Below are positions 16,904-25,936 of a stretch of 64,000 nt of DNA, piece by piece (position 1 is the stretch's first letter; the number at the start of each line of letters is the position of its first letter). The notes beneath the pieces are model-generated. The model had not been told where the DNA came from. It saw only the letters and a program-made list of their open reading frames with translations, and made no database searches. The stretch comes from Ardenticatenaceae bacterium (lineage in GTDB: Bacteria; Chloroflexota; Anaerolineae; Promineifilales; Promineifilaceae). Location: assembly GCA_020634315.1 (NCBI GenBank), contig JACKBV010000011.1:62001-126000 (forward strand), in the 5' to 3' direction. The translations under genes and the position numbers were made by a program.

Positions 16904-18310
16904 ATGAAAAGATTTCGTTGGATTGCTGTCCTTTTGACAGTAAGTTTACTCTTGGTGGGGGCAACGGCCGTTTTCGCCTTTTCCTACACCGTCCAGGCTG
17001 GCGACACCCTCTCCGCGCTCGCCCAACGCTTCGGCACCACAGTCGAAGCCATCGTTGCCGCCAACAACATCACCAATCCGAACCTGATCAATGTCGGGCA
17101 GGTCTTAGAAATCCCTGGTGATGGCGCAACCGAACCGCCACCCACAGGCGACCCCAGTCCGCCCTCCACACCCGGCACCTACACCGTGCAATCAGGCGAC
17201 ACCCTTTTCCGCATCGCCACCCGCTTTGGCACCACCGTTGAGGCTATCGTCGCCGCCAACAACATCGTCAACGCCAACTTAATCAACGTCGGCCAGGTCT
17301 TGATCATCCCTGGCGGCAGCGGTGTCACCCCGTCCCCATCACCATCCCCTGCACCAAGCCCATCGCCCATCACACCGCCGGTTGTCAGCGGCAGTTTTGA
17401 GCTGGGCGGCCAAACCCAAAGCTTCAGCAACCCTGGCCTCATGACCAACATCGGCATGACCTGGGTGAAATTCCAGCACAAATGGGGGCCGGGCGACGAT
17501 CCCAGCGTCCTTGCCGGTCGGATCAACGATGCCCATAATCAAGGCCTCAAAGTGTTGCTCTCCATCACCGGTGCCGCCACTTATCCCGCCCCTGGCAGCA
17601 TTGACTTTGGCGGCTTTGTCAACTTCCTTGGCGGCGTCGCCGCCCTCGGCCCAGATGCCATTGAGGTCTGGAATGAGATGAACATTGACTTTGAATGGCC
17701 GGCCGGTGAAATCAGCCCCACATCCTATGTCAACAACATGTTGGCACCCGCTTATAACGCCATCAAAGCGGCCAATTCCAATGTCATGGTCATCAGTGGC
17801 GCACCCGCCCCCACTGGGTTTGACAACGACACCAATGCCTGGTCTGACAGCCGCTACATTCAAGGCATGGCTGCGGCTGGTGCCGCCAGTTATGCCGACT
17901 GCATTGGCGTGCATTACAATGCCGGAGCCACTTCCCCTGGTGCAACCAGCGGCCATCCCGGCGGTTCCCATTACAGTTGGTATTATGCCGCCACACGCGA
18001 CCTGTATTACAACGCTTTTGGCGGTGCCCGCAAAGTATGCTTTACCGAATTGGGCTATCTCTCTGGCGCAGACTTTGGCGGCGTGCCCTCGCGCTTTGCC
18101 TGGGCAGCCAACACAACTGTCGCCCAGCATGCACAATGGTTGGCCGAGGCTGCCAGCCTATCCTCGTCATCTGGACGTGTGCGCCTGATGATCATCTTCA
18201 ACGTCGATTTCACGACTTATGGCGATGATCCACAGGCTGGTTATGCCATCGTGCGCCCGGATGGAAGCTGCCCCGCATGTGACACATTACGCGCGGTTAT
18301 GGGACGTTAG
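16904..18310 (+). CDS. Secreted protein with two LysM domains and a clan GH-A-like glycosidase barrel
   Basis: Exported protein of 468 residues. MKRFRWIAVLLTVSLLLVGATAVFAF is a signal peptide; two LysM repeats follow (YTVQAGDTLSALAQRFG and YTVQSGDTLFRIATRFG), each ending 'NVGQVL.IPG', for binding peptidoglycan or chitin-like glycans. After a Ser/Pro linker comes a 300-residue barrel with 'EVWNEMN' (E258, candidate acid/base after Asn) and 'CFTELGY' (E382, candidate nucleophile), the arrangement of clan GH-A hydrolases. The specific glycosidase family is not recognised. The ATG at 16904 has GGAG upstream; 22 earlier in-frame codons are probably not translated. A perfect terminator follows. Confidence 0.82.
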   Translation: MKRFRWIAVLLTVSLLLVGATAVFAFSYTVQAGDTLSALAQRFGTTVEAIVAANNITNPNLINVGQVLEIPGDGATEPPPTGDPSPPSTPGTYTVQSGDTLFRIATRFGTTVEAIVAANNIVNANLINVGQVLIIPGGSGVTPSPSPSPAPSPSPITPPVVSGSFELGGQTQSFSNPGLMTNIGMTWVKFQHKWGPGDDPSVLAGRINDAHNQGLKVLLSITGAATYPAPGSIDFGGFVNFLGGVAALGPDAIEVWNEMNIDFEWPAGEISPTSYVNNMLAPAYNAIKAANSNVMVISGAPAPTGFDNDTNAWSDSRYIQGMAAAGAASYADCIGVHYNAGATSPGATSGHPGGSHYSWYYAATRDLYYNAFGGARKVCFTELGYLSGADFGGVPSRFAWAANTTVAQHAQWLAEAASLSSSSGRVRLMIIFNVDFTTYGDDPQAGYAIVRPDGSCPACDTLRAVMGR

Positions 18311-18330
18311 CAAGTATTTAACATAACAAG

Positions 18331-18371
18331 AAAAACGGCGCAGAATTGAGGGTCAATTCTGCGCCGTTTTT
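18331..18371. terminator. Bidirectional intrinsic terminator
   Basis: A perfect 19-bp stem (18331-18349 and 18353-18371) with a three-base loop, A5 on one side and T5 on the other. It serves the convergent LysM and acyltransferase genes. Confidence 0.92.
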
Positions 18372-18404
18372 GGTTTTACGGCCGTTTCCCATCCACACAA
18401 AACC

Positions 18405-19217
18405 TTACCCTGCGCCGTCCGACAAATCAGGTTCATCCTTCAAGGCAGCTCCAATGCGCAGCGGCTCATCCGGCGGGCCAGTTTGCGCCAGATTATCCCA
18501 GGGATAAACGGCCGCTGCCGCTGCCGCCTCCCGCAATTTCGGATCGTCAGAGTAAACACCATGTTTTTCCGGCGGGATCAACGCACGAATGTGGCGCATA
18601 ATTTCATGCCCAATCTCATCCAGCGCTTCCCGTCGTTCACGCCCACGCCCAGCCACAACAAATGGGCCAAATGGCTTGCCAATGCGAATGGTCACTTTGG
18701 CGCGGCGACCTTTGGGCAATGTGCGAAAAATATCGGGGATGCCGTCAAAACCAATGGGCAGTAAAGGCGCACCGCTTTGGGCGGCAATATAAGCTGTGCC
18801 AGGACGTGCCGGGCGCAGCACTTCTGCCCAAGAGCCGCCTTCGGGAAAGATGACGACGACACCGCGCTGCGCCAACACAGCCTGCGCGGCACGCATGGCG
18901 TCACGCGAAGCTGCCCCGCGACGCACGCGATAATAGCCCCAAGTTTCAGGTATCCATTTCAGCAGCGGTGGCGCATCAATGAGAAATTGACCGCCGAGAA
19001 ATTCAACAGGCCAGGGCGTGGCGCGGACGACTGCGGCCGTGTCGCCAAAATGGAAATGATTGCCCACGACAATTAGCGGGCCGGTTGTTGGCAAGTTTTC
19101 CTGCCCGATGATTTCCAAATCGGAAAGGATGGTAAAAGCAATTTTAGAAAGGAAACGAAAAATGGTACGGCGAACTAGATGGCGTGGATAAGGGTAAATT
19201 TCGGTGTCTGGATGCAT
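18405..19217 (-). CDS. 1-acylglycerol-3-phosphate acyltransferase-like (PlsC family)
   Basis: Membrane-associated acyltransferase of 270 residues, likely in phospholipid synthesis or remodelling. Motif I is 'NHFHFGD' (NHx4D), followed by the glycerol-phosphate-binding region and motif III 'IFPEGGSW'. The N-terminal 'LVRRTIFRFLSKIAFTIL' is a plausible membrane-contact helix. The C-terminal 40 residues are Ala/Pro-rich and not conserved. The length is usual for the family, but the acyl acceptor cannot be told. The gene converges on the LysM gene and shares its terminator. Confidence 0.87.
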   Translation of the reverse strand: MHPDTEIYPYPRHLVRRTIFRFLSKIAFTILSDLEIIGQENLPTTGPLIVVGNHFHFGDTAAVVRATPWPVEFLGGQFLIDAPPLLKWIPETWGYYRVRRGAASRDAMRAAQAVLAQRGVVVIFPEGGSWAEVLRPARPGTAYIAAQSGAPLLPIGFDGIPDIFRTLPKGRRAKVTIRIGKPFGPFVVAGRGRERREALDEIGHEIMRHIRALIPPEKHGVYSDDPKLREAAAAAAVYPWDNLAQTGPPDEPLRIGAALKDEPDLSDGAG

Positions 19218-19306
19218 GACTCTAGTTTAGCGATGTTTGCGGCACAGCGTCAAATAGGGTCATCCAGCATTTGTGCAGCCCAGATGGGGGCAACGGCCGT
19301 TGCCAA

Positions 19307-19942
19307 TCACACAGTCACAGACATAGCAATAAACCACTGCGCGACCCAATACGTCGTGAGGACAATGATGCGGGCCGCGCTAAATTTTTGCCGGAAAAGG
19401 TTATACGACAGCACCGAATCAGAGACGACAAAAAAGGAGGCACCCACAGCCGCCAGCAGCACGCTGCTGCCAGGGGCAATGGACCAACGGCCCAATGCCT
19501 GCCAGGCCATTACCGAAATAGTCGTGATGTAAAAAATGACCGGGATACGCATTTTGCCCAGGTACGCATGCAGCAGCCAATAAATGAAACCGGCGTACAC
19601 CAACAATGGCAGCCCCCACCATGACCAGACAAAGCCGACATCCGTGACAAAGGCAATGATGTAAAAGAGATGGCCGACCAGAAAGCTCGCCAATCCGGCG
19701 ATGAAATAGCGCGGTGGCAACATGAGCAGCACATCGCCGCCCAGGCAAAACAAAAGTCCCGCCAAGATCAGCCCTTTGTACAAGGCGGAAACGTCGCCGC
19801 TGCCTTGTACGGCAAGCAAAATGATGAGAATGGTTGTAATCGGTTTGAAGATATAAATGTGGGTGCGTGTGGGCTGATATTCGCCACGAATAGCAAAAAC
19901 GGCCGTTCCCGCTGCCAGGAAAGTCAGGAGACCCGTTAACAT
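19307..19942 (-). CDS. YhhN/TMEM86-family membrane protein (lysoplasmalogenase-like)
   Basis: Integral membrane protein of 211 residues with about eight helices. It shows the family landmarks 'IFKPITTILIILLA', 'FCLGGDVLLMLPPRYFIAGLASFLVGHLFYI' and 'GASFFVVSDSVLSYN'. Animal TMEM86B hydrolyses the vinyl-ether bond of lysoplasmalogen; the bacterial function is mostly inferred. GGGGG stands six bases before the ATG. The neighbouring PlsC-like acyltransferase fits a lipid theme. Confidence 0.85.
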   Translation of the reverse strand: MLTGLLTFLAAGTAVFAIRGEYQPTRTHIYIFKPITTILIILLAVQGSGDVSALYKGLILAGLLFCLGGDVLLMLPPRYFIAGLASFLVGHLFYIIAFVTDVGFVWSWWGLPLLVYAGFIYWLLHAYLGKMRIPVIFYITTISVMAWQALGRWSIAPGSSVLLAAVGASFFVVSDSVLSYNLFRQKFSAARIIVLTTYWVAQWFIAMSVTV

Positions 19943-20039
19943 AATTTCCCCCTTTACCCGGCAACTATAACGGAAACGGCCGTTTTGCCAAGCCCAACGT
20001 CAGGCGTTAGATTCAATTGTTAAGCAGTCGTTGACAGCG

Positions 20040-21731
20040 TTATCCGGCTCCGGCCGCGCCGCCACCGGCAGCGCCCGCACCAGCAGCCGCCGCCGCACCA
20101 GCCGTGCTGGCACTACTGCTGGCCGCTGACATCGCGGCAAAAGCCGCCATACTCTCGGCCGGATTACGCCCCGGCAGCACCTTGAAATAAGGGGGAAGCT
20201 CTGTCCATCCCTCCTTCTCAAAATAGCGTGCCCACTGCGGCAAGATGCCAAAGGCAGCGGCAAAGGGCAGGTACTTCAAAAAGGTATGCTGTCCGGCAAC
20301 CGTTTCCCGACCACGACTCACGCGGCGCAGGTAATCGGCAAACTGCTTCCAAGAAGCAGCCAATTGAGCCGCCTCATCGGTGAGTGGTGAAACGATAGTT
20401 CCGGCAATGATGATGCTCATGCCCAATGCGCCGAGACTGCCGCTAACGATGAGAAAAGCCTCGCCCACAGCAGTGAAGGCTGTGATAAGTGTCGTGCCGA
20501 GCGCGACAACAACTATCAGCATCCCGATGGTAAACATGGCGCTGCGTGCGCGTCTGCGCTCCTCGCTGAACACATTAGCCGCCTTCAACTCCGCGTTCAT
20601 CGTCTCCGTAAACATTTTCCAGCGCCGCGACGTAACGACCTGGCTCAAATCGGAGAATTTGACGGTTTTAACTGACCCTTTTTTCGTAATGAAGAGCAGG
20701 TCGAGCAATGCTTCTTGATGTGGTTGGAGGGTAGACGGCCGTTCCAACAAGCGAACCAAAAAGTCATGCTGCCGATACCACTTCTTTTCCGGCGACTCAT
20801 CAATTTCCAGCACACCTTGTTCCGCCAGGTCAAAGAGCGTGCCCAAAGCCGCCGCCCACGATGGATCATTACCTGGCGTCAACAAAGCGCCGGCCAGGCC
20901 AGGGGACAGTTTGCCGGGTGGTTCATAGGCAACGCCGTATGTCTTAATGTCCTTCGGATTGATGCGATGGACAGTAACAACCGTAATGGCTAGCCCCATA
21001 AAAAAGATGGCTGCGCCAATAGCGATATAGACCAACGTCCAGACACTCTGCGTTTGCTGCTGTGTTTGCCACGCCGGTTGTGCCGTGACGATGCTGTTTG
21101 CCGGGAAGCGCAGAGCGACGACCAACGGCGCATCGGGCTGCAAATCACGCATTTGGAAGCTGACCGGGTTGCCATTAGCAACGAGGGTCGCCTTACCGGC
21201 GCGTATTTCGGGCATACCTAGCAGCGTTACATTGGATGGATAGGTGATCGTTGTCGTGCTGTGACCGATGGTGTAATCGTAGTCATCGGGGAGCGCCTGC
21301 CATAACAGCAAATCGCTGCCATCTGCGCCATAGACCACGCCATCCACACGATAGCGCAGCACAAAGGTGCGGGTTGTGTCTACAGTTGGCTCGAAGTGCC
21401 AGGTGACGCGAATCGTGCGCCTGCCTTCGATTTCCGCCTGCCCGGCTTGGTCGCCTTGAGGATAGGAACGGCCGTCAACGGCCGTTTCCAGCACCGTAAT
21501 CCCATCCGTATGATCGGTAGGGAGTTCACGATAAACATAGGTAAACGGACCACCCACAAAGCGATAAGTGACCGTTTCCGTTACCAGCAGTGCGCCACCC
21601 TCTTCGACAATGACATCAACGTTAAACTGGTCAGCACTGTATGCTTTTTCTTGTGCTGCCACTGGGGATACAGCTGCGGCCAACAGCGCAATCATAAGTG
21701 TCACACTAAATAACCACAGTTTGCGAATCAT
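20040..21731 (-). CDS. DUF2207 membrane protein
   Basis: Protein of 563 residues. An N-terminal signal peptide (MIRKLWLFSVTLMIALLAAAVSP) precedes an extracytoplasmic beta-rich domain with 'FNVDVIVEEGGALLVTETVTYRF', the hallmark of DUF2207. A transmembrane helix lies at about 225-250, then a cytoplasmic part, two further helices (about 410-460) and an Ala/Gly-only tail. The start has AAGGAAGG upstream; the longer frame adds 15 unlikely codons. Function is unknown. It is the last gene of the minus-strand envelope run and is separated from the propeller gene by a strong hairpin. Confidence 0.8.
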   Translation of the reverse strand: MIRKLWLFSVTLMIALLAAAVSPVAAQEKAYSADQFNVDVIVEEGGALLVTETVTYRFVGGPFTYVYRELPTDHTDGITVLETAVDGRSYPQGDQAGQAEIEGRRTIRVTWHFEPTVDTTRTFVLRYRVDGVVYGADGSDLLLWQALPDDYDYTIGHSTTTITYPSNVTLLGMPEIRAGKATLVANGNPVSFQMRDLQPDAPLVVALRFPANSIVTAQPAWQTQQQTQSVWTLVYIAIGAAIFFMGLAITVVTVHRINPKDIKTYGVAYEPPGKLSPGLAGALLTPGNDPSWAAALGTLFDLAEQGVLEIDESPEKKWYRQHDFLVRLLERPSTLQPHQEALLDLLFITKKGSVKTVKFSDLSQVVTSRRWKMFTETMNAELKAANVFSEERRRARSAMFTIGMLIVVVALGTTLITAFTAVGEAFLIVSGSLGALGMSIIIAGTIVSPLTDEAAQLAASWKQFADYLRRVSRGRETVAGQHTFLKYLPFAAAFGILPQWARYFEKEGWTELPPYFKVLPGRNPAESMAAFAAMSAASSSASTAGAAAAAGAGAAGGGAAGAG

Positions 21732-21756
21732 TTTTTCCTTCCTTACAACTACATGC

Positions 21757-21824
21757 AGGCAAAAAAATACCTGCAACCATTACCAGACACTTTCATTACG
21801 CGCCAAGATGGTAATGGTTGCAGG
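21757..21824 (-). terminator. Terminator/leader hairpin between propeller and DUF2207 genes
   Basis: CCTGCAACCATTACC (21770-21784) and its exact complement (21810-21824) form a 15-bp stem with a 25-base loop, followed on the minus strand by TATTTTTTT. It ends 26 bases before the DUF2207 start, so it could terminate the propeller transcript or attenuate DUF2207. Confidence 0.75.
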
Positions 21825-21937
21825 AAACATATTGATGCAGGATACGGTTTTTTCTATTTTCGCGTTCTCAGTGAATGCTCCGTGCGCTTTTCTATATAGC
21901 TATCAAGGAAGGCTAATTTTCGCCTGACGACAGCGCA

Positions 21938-23701
21938 TCAACGGAAAATCGATGGCAAATAAATCTGATATGTATAGGCCACGCCTGCCGGAATGCTGAA
22001 AGTGGGGCCGCTGCCGCTGGTCGGCCGCACCGGCACAGCGTCATCCAGGCTTATCGGGGCGCTTGCCCGTCCGTTACTATTCTCAGCACGCACGATATAC
22101 ATGCCCTGCTGTGTTCCGCTGTTGCTGTCCAGGCGAAAAGCGATATTGCCGCTGAAATCGGCCGTGGCAATGCCCACATTGACATTGTTGACGTAAACGG
22201 CTACCGGTTGATTTTGCCCGTAGCCGCTGCCACTAAAGGCAAAGACACTGCCCGGCGCACCGGCCATAAAATTAACAGTGAGTGTCACTGTAGGTGTAGG
22301 GGGCGGCGGTTCAACATCTGTCTGAATTTGATGGCTGAAAATGTCACGATCATCATTGGTGTCATTGGCAACCAGGTTGTCCGCTTTCGAAGAGAACACG
22401 ATGTAATAACCATCCGCCGAAATGACCGGTTCGCGGCTGGATTGGTTGCCAATTTGCCCACCAGAACTGACACTGGCGTAAGCGGTTGTGCCCGCCTGCC
22501 GGTCACGCACGAAAACATCGCGGGTGTCGGTATTGGTTTCCCCTGGGGCCAGGTTATCGGCATACGATTGGAAGACAACGAAACGGCCGTTTTCCGATAC
22601 CGACGGCTCCATGCTCTCCGCAAACACATTGGGCTGGTCGCCATCGTCACTCACGCTCACCAGATAAGTTTCGTCCGCATCCCGATCACGAATGAACACA
22701 TCCAGGAAATTGTTGTCATCCCCACTCACCAAATTATTGGCAAAGGAAACAAAGACAACAAACAGGCCATCATCCGAAATTTCCGGCTCGTAACTTTGCC
22801 CATTTCCCTCGCTGCCATTACTATGCACACTCACGCGCCGCGTATTGTTTGTGCTCAAATTGTGTACAAAGACATCTGTATACCCATTCCCATCACCGGT
22901 CACCAAATTGCTGGCGTTAGAAGCAAAAGCAATGCGCAATCCCTCCGCCGATATAGATGGCTGGAAGCTGCTGCCGTTTGCTTCTACGCCATTGCTATCG
23001 ACGCTAATGCGGATCATCGACCCGGTATCCCGGTCATAACGGAAAATGTCGGAGGCATTATTGTTGTCGTTGCCAACGAGGTCACTGGCAAAGGATTCAA
23101 AGACGATGTAACGGCCGTCTGCCGAAATATCCGGCCCGCGCACATCTTGCAAGTTGGCGTCCGGTTTACAGCTTACATCATTGCCCACAACGCCAAAGGT
23201 GCTGCGGCTGACCAACGTCGTTGTGCCCGCATCGCGGTCATACAGGAAAACGTCAACCACGTTGTTGGTGTCATTGGCGACCAGATTGGTAGCAAAGGAA
23301 CAAAAAGCCACGTAACGGCCGTTATCGGAAATAGCCGGAGCAAAGCTGGCAAAATTTCCCTGCGCGTTATCTGTTGACACACTAACGCGCCACGTCTGAT
23401 TCGTCTGCCGATCCCGCACAAAAATATCGGTCGCCCCATTGCTATCGCCACTTACCAAATTGTCCGCATCAGAGGCAAAAGCGACGAAACGGCCGTTGGC
23501 CGACACATACGGATTTGCGCTGTCATTGTTCCCCTGCGTTCCATCACTGCGCAAATTGACGCGGGTCGTGTCGCCCACCGCCTCGATTGTCGTTACATCT
23601 TGCACCCGCTCATCATCAACTTGTGCCCAGGCAGAACCCCAGTTCACCAAGAGCACCAAGATACTGCACCATACGAGCGTGACAAACCATACTTTTCGCA
23701 T
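21938..23701 (-). CDS. Secreted seven-bladed beta-propeller (TolB/WD40-like) with Ig-like domain
   Basis: Exported protein of 587 residues. After the signal peptide (MRKVWFVTLVWCSILVLLVNWGSAWA) come seven repeats of about 55 residues, each with '(A/D/E)(N/D/E)G-(R/L/Y)-x-(V/I)-(A/V)-F' and 'NLV..D.N...D(V/I)F..(D)R', the Asp/Asn-rich loop looking able to bind calcium. A Pro/Thr linker leads to an Ig-like domain (about 470-550). The C-terminus YQIYLPSIFR is a short hydrophobic tail also seen in the giant secreted protein at 54370. The function is probably surface binding; no enzymatic motif was found. GGAGG stands five bases before the chosen ATG. Confidence 0.82.
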   Translation of the reverse strand: MRKVWFVTLVWCSILVLLVNWGSAWAQVDDERVQDVTTIEAVGDTTRVNLRSDGTQGNNDSANPYVSANGRFVAFASDADNLVSGDSNGATDIFVRDRQTNQTWRVSVSTDNAQGNFASFAPAISDNGRYVAFCSFATNLVANDTNNVVDVFLYDRDAGTTTLVSRSTFGVVGNDVSCKPDANLQDVRGPDISADGRYIVFESFASDLVGNDNNNASDIFRYDRDTGSMIRISVDSNGVEANGSSFQPSISAEGLRIAFASNASNLVTGDGNGYTDVFVHNLSTNNTRRVSVHSNGSEGNGQSYEPEISDDGLFVVFVSFANNLVSGDDNNFLDVFIRDRDADETYLVSVSDDGDQPNVFAESMEPSVSENGRFVVFQSYADNLAPGETNTDTRDVFVRDRQAGTTAYASVSSGGQIGNQSSREPVISADGYYIVFSSKADNLVANDTNDDRDIFSHQIQTDVEPPPPTPTVTLTVNFMAGAPGSVFAFSGSGYGQNQPVAVYVNNVNVGIATADFSGNIAFRLDSNSGTQQGMYIVRAENSNGRASAPISLDDAVPVRPTSGSGPTFSIPAGVAYTYQIYLPSIFR

Positions 23702-23865
23702 CGGTTCCTCCATATGCAATGGTTGGTGTGGGCAGTTTGGATTTTAAGAAAATGGCATCATTCTGAGATGACGTATCCATGTCCTGATTTACCGTTCAAA
23801 CACCAACATACCCACACCAACTATCCTGATTTATCTCTATTGTAACGCTCGTCTACTAGAAATCT

Positions 23866-24690
23866 CTACTGCATCAACGAAACACGCCGCCGCTGGCGCT
23901 GACGCCAGACGCGCACGCCCACCGGCACCGCCACCAACAACGCCAACAACAGCCATGGCCCACACGCAATGCTGTAGTAAATGAAAAAATCGGCCGTATC
24001 TTGCGTATTGTTCCGCAGCTGCACCGCCGCCGTCTTGGCCGTGTCCCCCGGATTCCACACCTGCGGCGTAGGCAGCGGGGTTGGCGTCGCCGTTGGCGTC
24101 GGCGTTGGCGTCGCAATAAAAGGCAAGATGTGCAGGGTAATCGTCGCCGCCGCTGATCGATCCTCTAAAAAGTTTTGCTGCCCCTGCACAGAGCCAATTT
24201 GCGACTCAATCTGGCGCAATGTCTGGAAAACATGCAGCGTTTCTGTCACCGTTGTCGTCTGCTCCAGAAAGCCACGCGTCCGTTCCTGGTTCACGCCCAG
24301 GTTTGCCAGGCGCGAATGCAAATCAACAGTCCGGTCGGTCACATCCTGCCCACTGATAGCCTCACTTTGCAAGATGCCTAACTGCTTAAACATGCCCAGC
24401 AATGCTTCGAAATCCTGCACCGGCACGCCAACCGTTAAATCCGCATAATGATGACCTTCCCCTTCTACCCATGTGCGCTGGCTGAGCACATAGCCGTTGT
24501 ACTGGGTGACAGCAGTGAGGGCACGCGAAACGGCCGTTTCCACATCCTCACTCATCACCCACACCTCGCCATTCTTCATCACCAACCGACTCGACGATTG
24601 CGCCGCCACAGAAACGGCCGTACGCGGCAGCGCCATCCACCACCACGCCACCAATACCCCAACACTCAACATCACCCATTTACGCCACAT
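23866..24690 (-). CDS. DUF4349 protein (second of a tandem pair)
   Basis: Membrane protein of about 274 residues: signal/anchor helix at the N-terminus, DUF4349 domain with 'DLTVGVPVQDFEALLGMFKQLG' and 'DVTDRTVDLHSRLANLGVNQERTRGFLEQ', a predicted coiled coil, a Thr/Pro linker (about 205-220) and a C-terminal transmembrane helix with 'ACGPWLLLALLVAVPVGV'. It is homologous along its length to the upstream gene but lacks the lipobox cysteine. Three consecutive in-frame ATGs follow GGAGGG; the third is taken because its spacing is eight. The start overlaps the end of the upstream gene, so translation is probably coupled. Function is unknown. Confidence 0.8.
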   Translation of the reverse strand: MWRKWVMLSVGVLVAWWWMALPRTAVSVAAQSSSRLVMKNGEVWVMSEDVETAVSRALTAVTQYNGYVLSQRTWVEGEGHHYADLTVGVPVQDFEALLGMFKQLGILQSEAISGQDVTDRTVDLHSRLANLGVNQERTRGFLEQTTTVTETLHVFQTLRQIESQIGSVQGQQNFLEDRSAAATITLHILPFIATPTPTPTATPTPLPTPQVWNPGDTAKTAAVQLRNNTQDTADFFIYYSIACGPWLLLALLVAVPVGVRVWRQRQRRRVSLMQ

Positions 24691-25783
24691 CATCATTCCC
24701 TCCCTCTTCACTCATCCCTTTTCCCTCATCACTCCTCTCTCCTCTCTCTTCACTCCTCTCTCCTCCCTCTTCCTTCTTCCCTTCTCCCTCTTCCCTCTTC
24801 ACTCTCCTCCCCCACCAACGGCGCACCACAATCCCCACATACACGGCCAGCAAAATAACAAACAGCCACGGCCCACACAAAATACCAAAATAAATAACAA
24901 AATCAGCCGCACCCTGCGCCGTGTTTTGTAGCTGCACAACGGCCGTTTGCGCTGTGTCCCCTGGCTGCCACGATTCCGGCGTCGGCACCAGCGTTGGCGT
25001 CGGTGATGGTGTTGGCGTTGGCGTTGGCAGCAGCGGATTCAACGTCAGATCAATCGTCGAAAAAGCTGCCCGGTCACGCAAAAAGTTAATGCGCCCCTGG
25101 ATAATGGCGATCTCCTCTTCCACCGAATTCAGTTCCTCATTCACCTCCAAAATTTCATCAATCGTCTGCGCCTCATCCAAAAACTCCAGCAGACGGTCAC
25201 GCGTGGCTTGCAAATTAGTCAGGCGCGAATTCAAGTCGGTATACTCCTCTGTTACATCCTCGCCAGAGCTAGACTCATCCGTCACTTCACCCAATTTGCG
25301 CAGTTCGCGCAGCGCCACCTCAAACTGGTCTACCGGCACAGCCAGGCGTATCGTCGCATATTTGTACCCCTCGTCATCATCCGACACGCTTTGGCTGATA
25401 ATGTAACCACCCAAGTCTACGGTCAACTGCGTCGCATTTGTCACCGCCTGCTCCGTGTTCCCCACCGTGATCACCATACGTCCATCCTTGATGATCAGCC
25501 GCTGCTGTGTCTGTGCCGCGGCAGCTGGCGTTGCTGCCGACTGTCCGACAATGGCCCCAGGGACTGGGGCTTCTTCCGCCATAACAGGCTCAGTAATTAA
25601 TTCTGTTACCACTCGTGTCACTTCCACAGTCTCGCCTTCAAGGACATTGGCGTTGGTGACAACACGCGGTGCTTCTGCGTTATAACTCTCGCTGGCATTC
25701 ATCGCCCCACCACACGCAGCCAGCAACAACATAAAAATGAACGGTATTACACCAAATGACCATCTTCGTTGTCTCATTTTCAT
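24680..25783 (-). CDS. DUF4349 lipoprotein with charged tail
   Basis: Lipoprotein of 367 residues. The signal ends in the lipobox LLLAAC; the next 50 residues contain 'LEGETVEVTRVVTE', shared almost base for base with the VWA lipoprotein upstream. DUF4349 follows, with 'IRLAVPVDQFEVALRELRKLG' and a long coiled coil through 'INFLRDRAAFSTIDLTL'; then a Thr/Pro linker and a transmembrane helix 'CGPWLFVILLAVYVGI'. The last 40 residues are a Glu/Lys/Arg/Gly/Ser tail encoded by a polypurine tract (24700-24810). GGAG is eight bases before the chosen ATG. Having both a lipid anchor and a C-terminal helix implies a bitopic protein with a cytoplasmic charged tail. Function is unknown. Confidence 0.82.
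   Translation of the reverse strand: MKMRQRRWSFGVIPFIFMLLLAACGGAMNASESYNAEAPRVVTNANVLEGETVEVTRVVTELITEPVMAEEAPVPGAIVGQSAATPAAAAQTQQRLIIKDGRMVITVGNTEQAVTNATQLTVDLGGYIISQSVSDDDEGYKYATIRLAVPVDQFEVALRELRKLGEVTDESSSGEDVTEEYTDLNSRLTNLQATRDRLLEFLDEAQTIDEILEVNEELNSVEEEIAIIQGRINFLRDRAAFSTIDLTLNPLLPTPTPTPSPTPTLVPTPESWQPGDTAQTAVVQLQNTAQGAADFVIYFGILCGPWLFVILLAVYVGIVVRRWWGRRVKREEGEGKKEEGGERSEERGERSDEGKGMSEEGGNDDVA
24700..24810. repeat. Polypyrimidine/polypurine simple repeat
   Basis: About 110 bases almost purely pyrimidine on the plus strand, with repeated CACTCCTCTCTCCTCTCTCTT-like units broken by a few A. It encodes the charged tail of the DUF4349 lipoprotein on the minus strand. Confidence 0.7.
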
Positions 25784-25801
25784 ATCTTCTTCTCCTAAAA
25801 T

Positions 25802-25828
25802 GCCGCGCGATCCGGCAAATCGCGCGGC
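25802..25828 (-). promoter_or_regulatory. Leader hairpin of the DUF4349 lipoprotein gene
   Basis: GCCGCGCGAT (25802-25811) and ATCGCGCGGC (25819-25828) make a perfect 10-bp stem with a seven-base loop. On the minus strand it is followed by ATTTTAGGAG, that is, directly by the ribosome binding site. It has the same position as the other leader hairpins in the window. Confidence 0.55.
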
Positions 25829-25896
25829 TGATTGCTGTCCATGCACATCGCATGTCTATTGTGCCACGTTTCACCATGGCTATGAAGCTAGAAATT

Positions 25897-25929
25897 GGAT
25901 GTCTCCGACTCTATAAGCCGGAGACATCC
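25897..25929 (-). terminator. Hairpin after the VWA lipoprotein gene
   Basis: GGATGTCTCCG (25897-25907) and CGGAGACATCC (25919-25929) form a perfect 11-bp stem eight bases after the VWA stop. The T-tract is weak (AATTTCT). Confidence 0.6.
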
Positions 25930-25936
25930 CGGCAGT

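Noticed and set aside
22208..23377. A 389-codon plus-strand frame opposite the propeller gene
   Set aside because: Long because the propeller repeats lack antisense stops; it has no ribosome binding site and no family resemblance, and its own repeats mirror the propeller blades.
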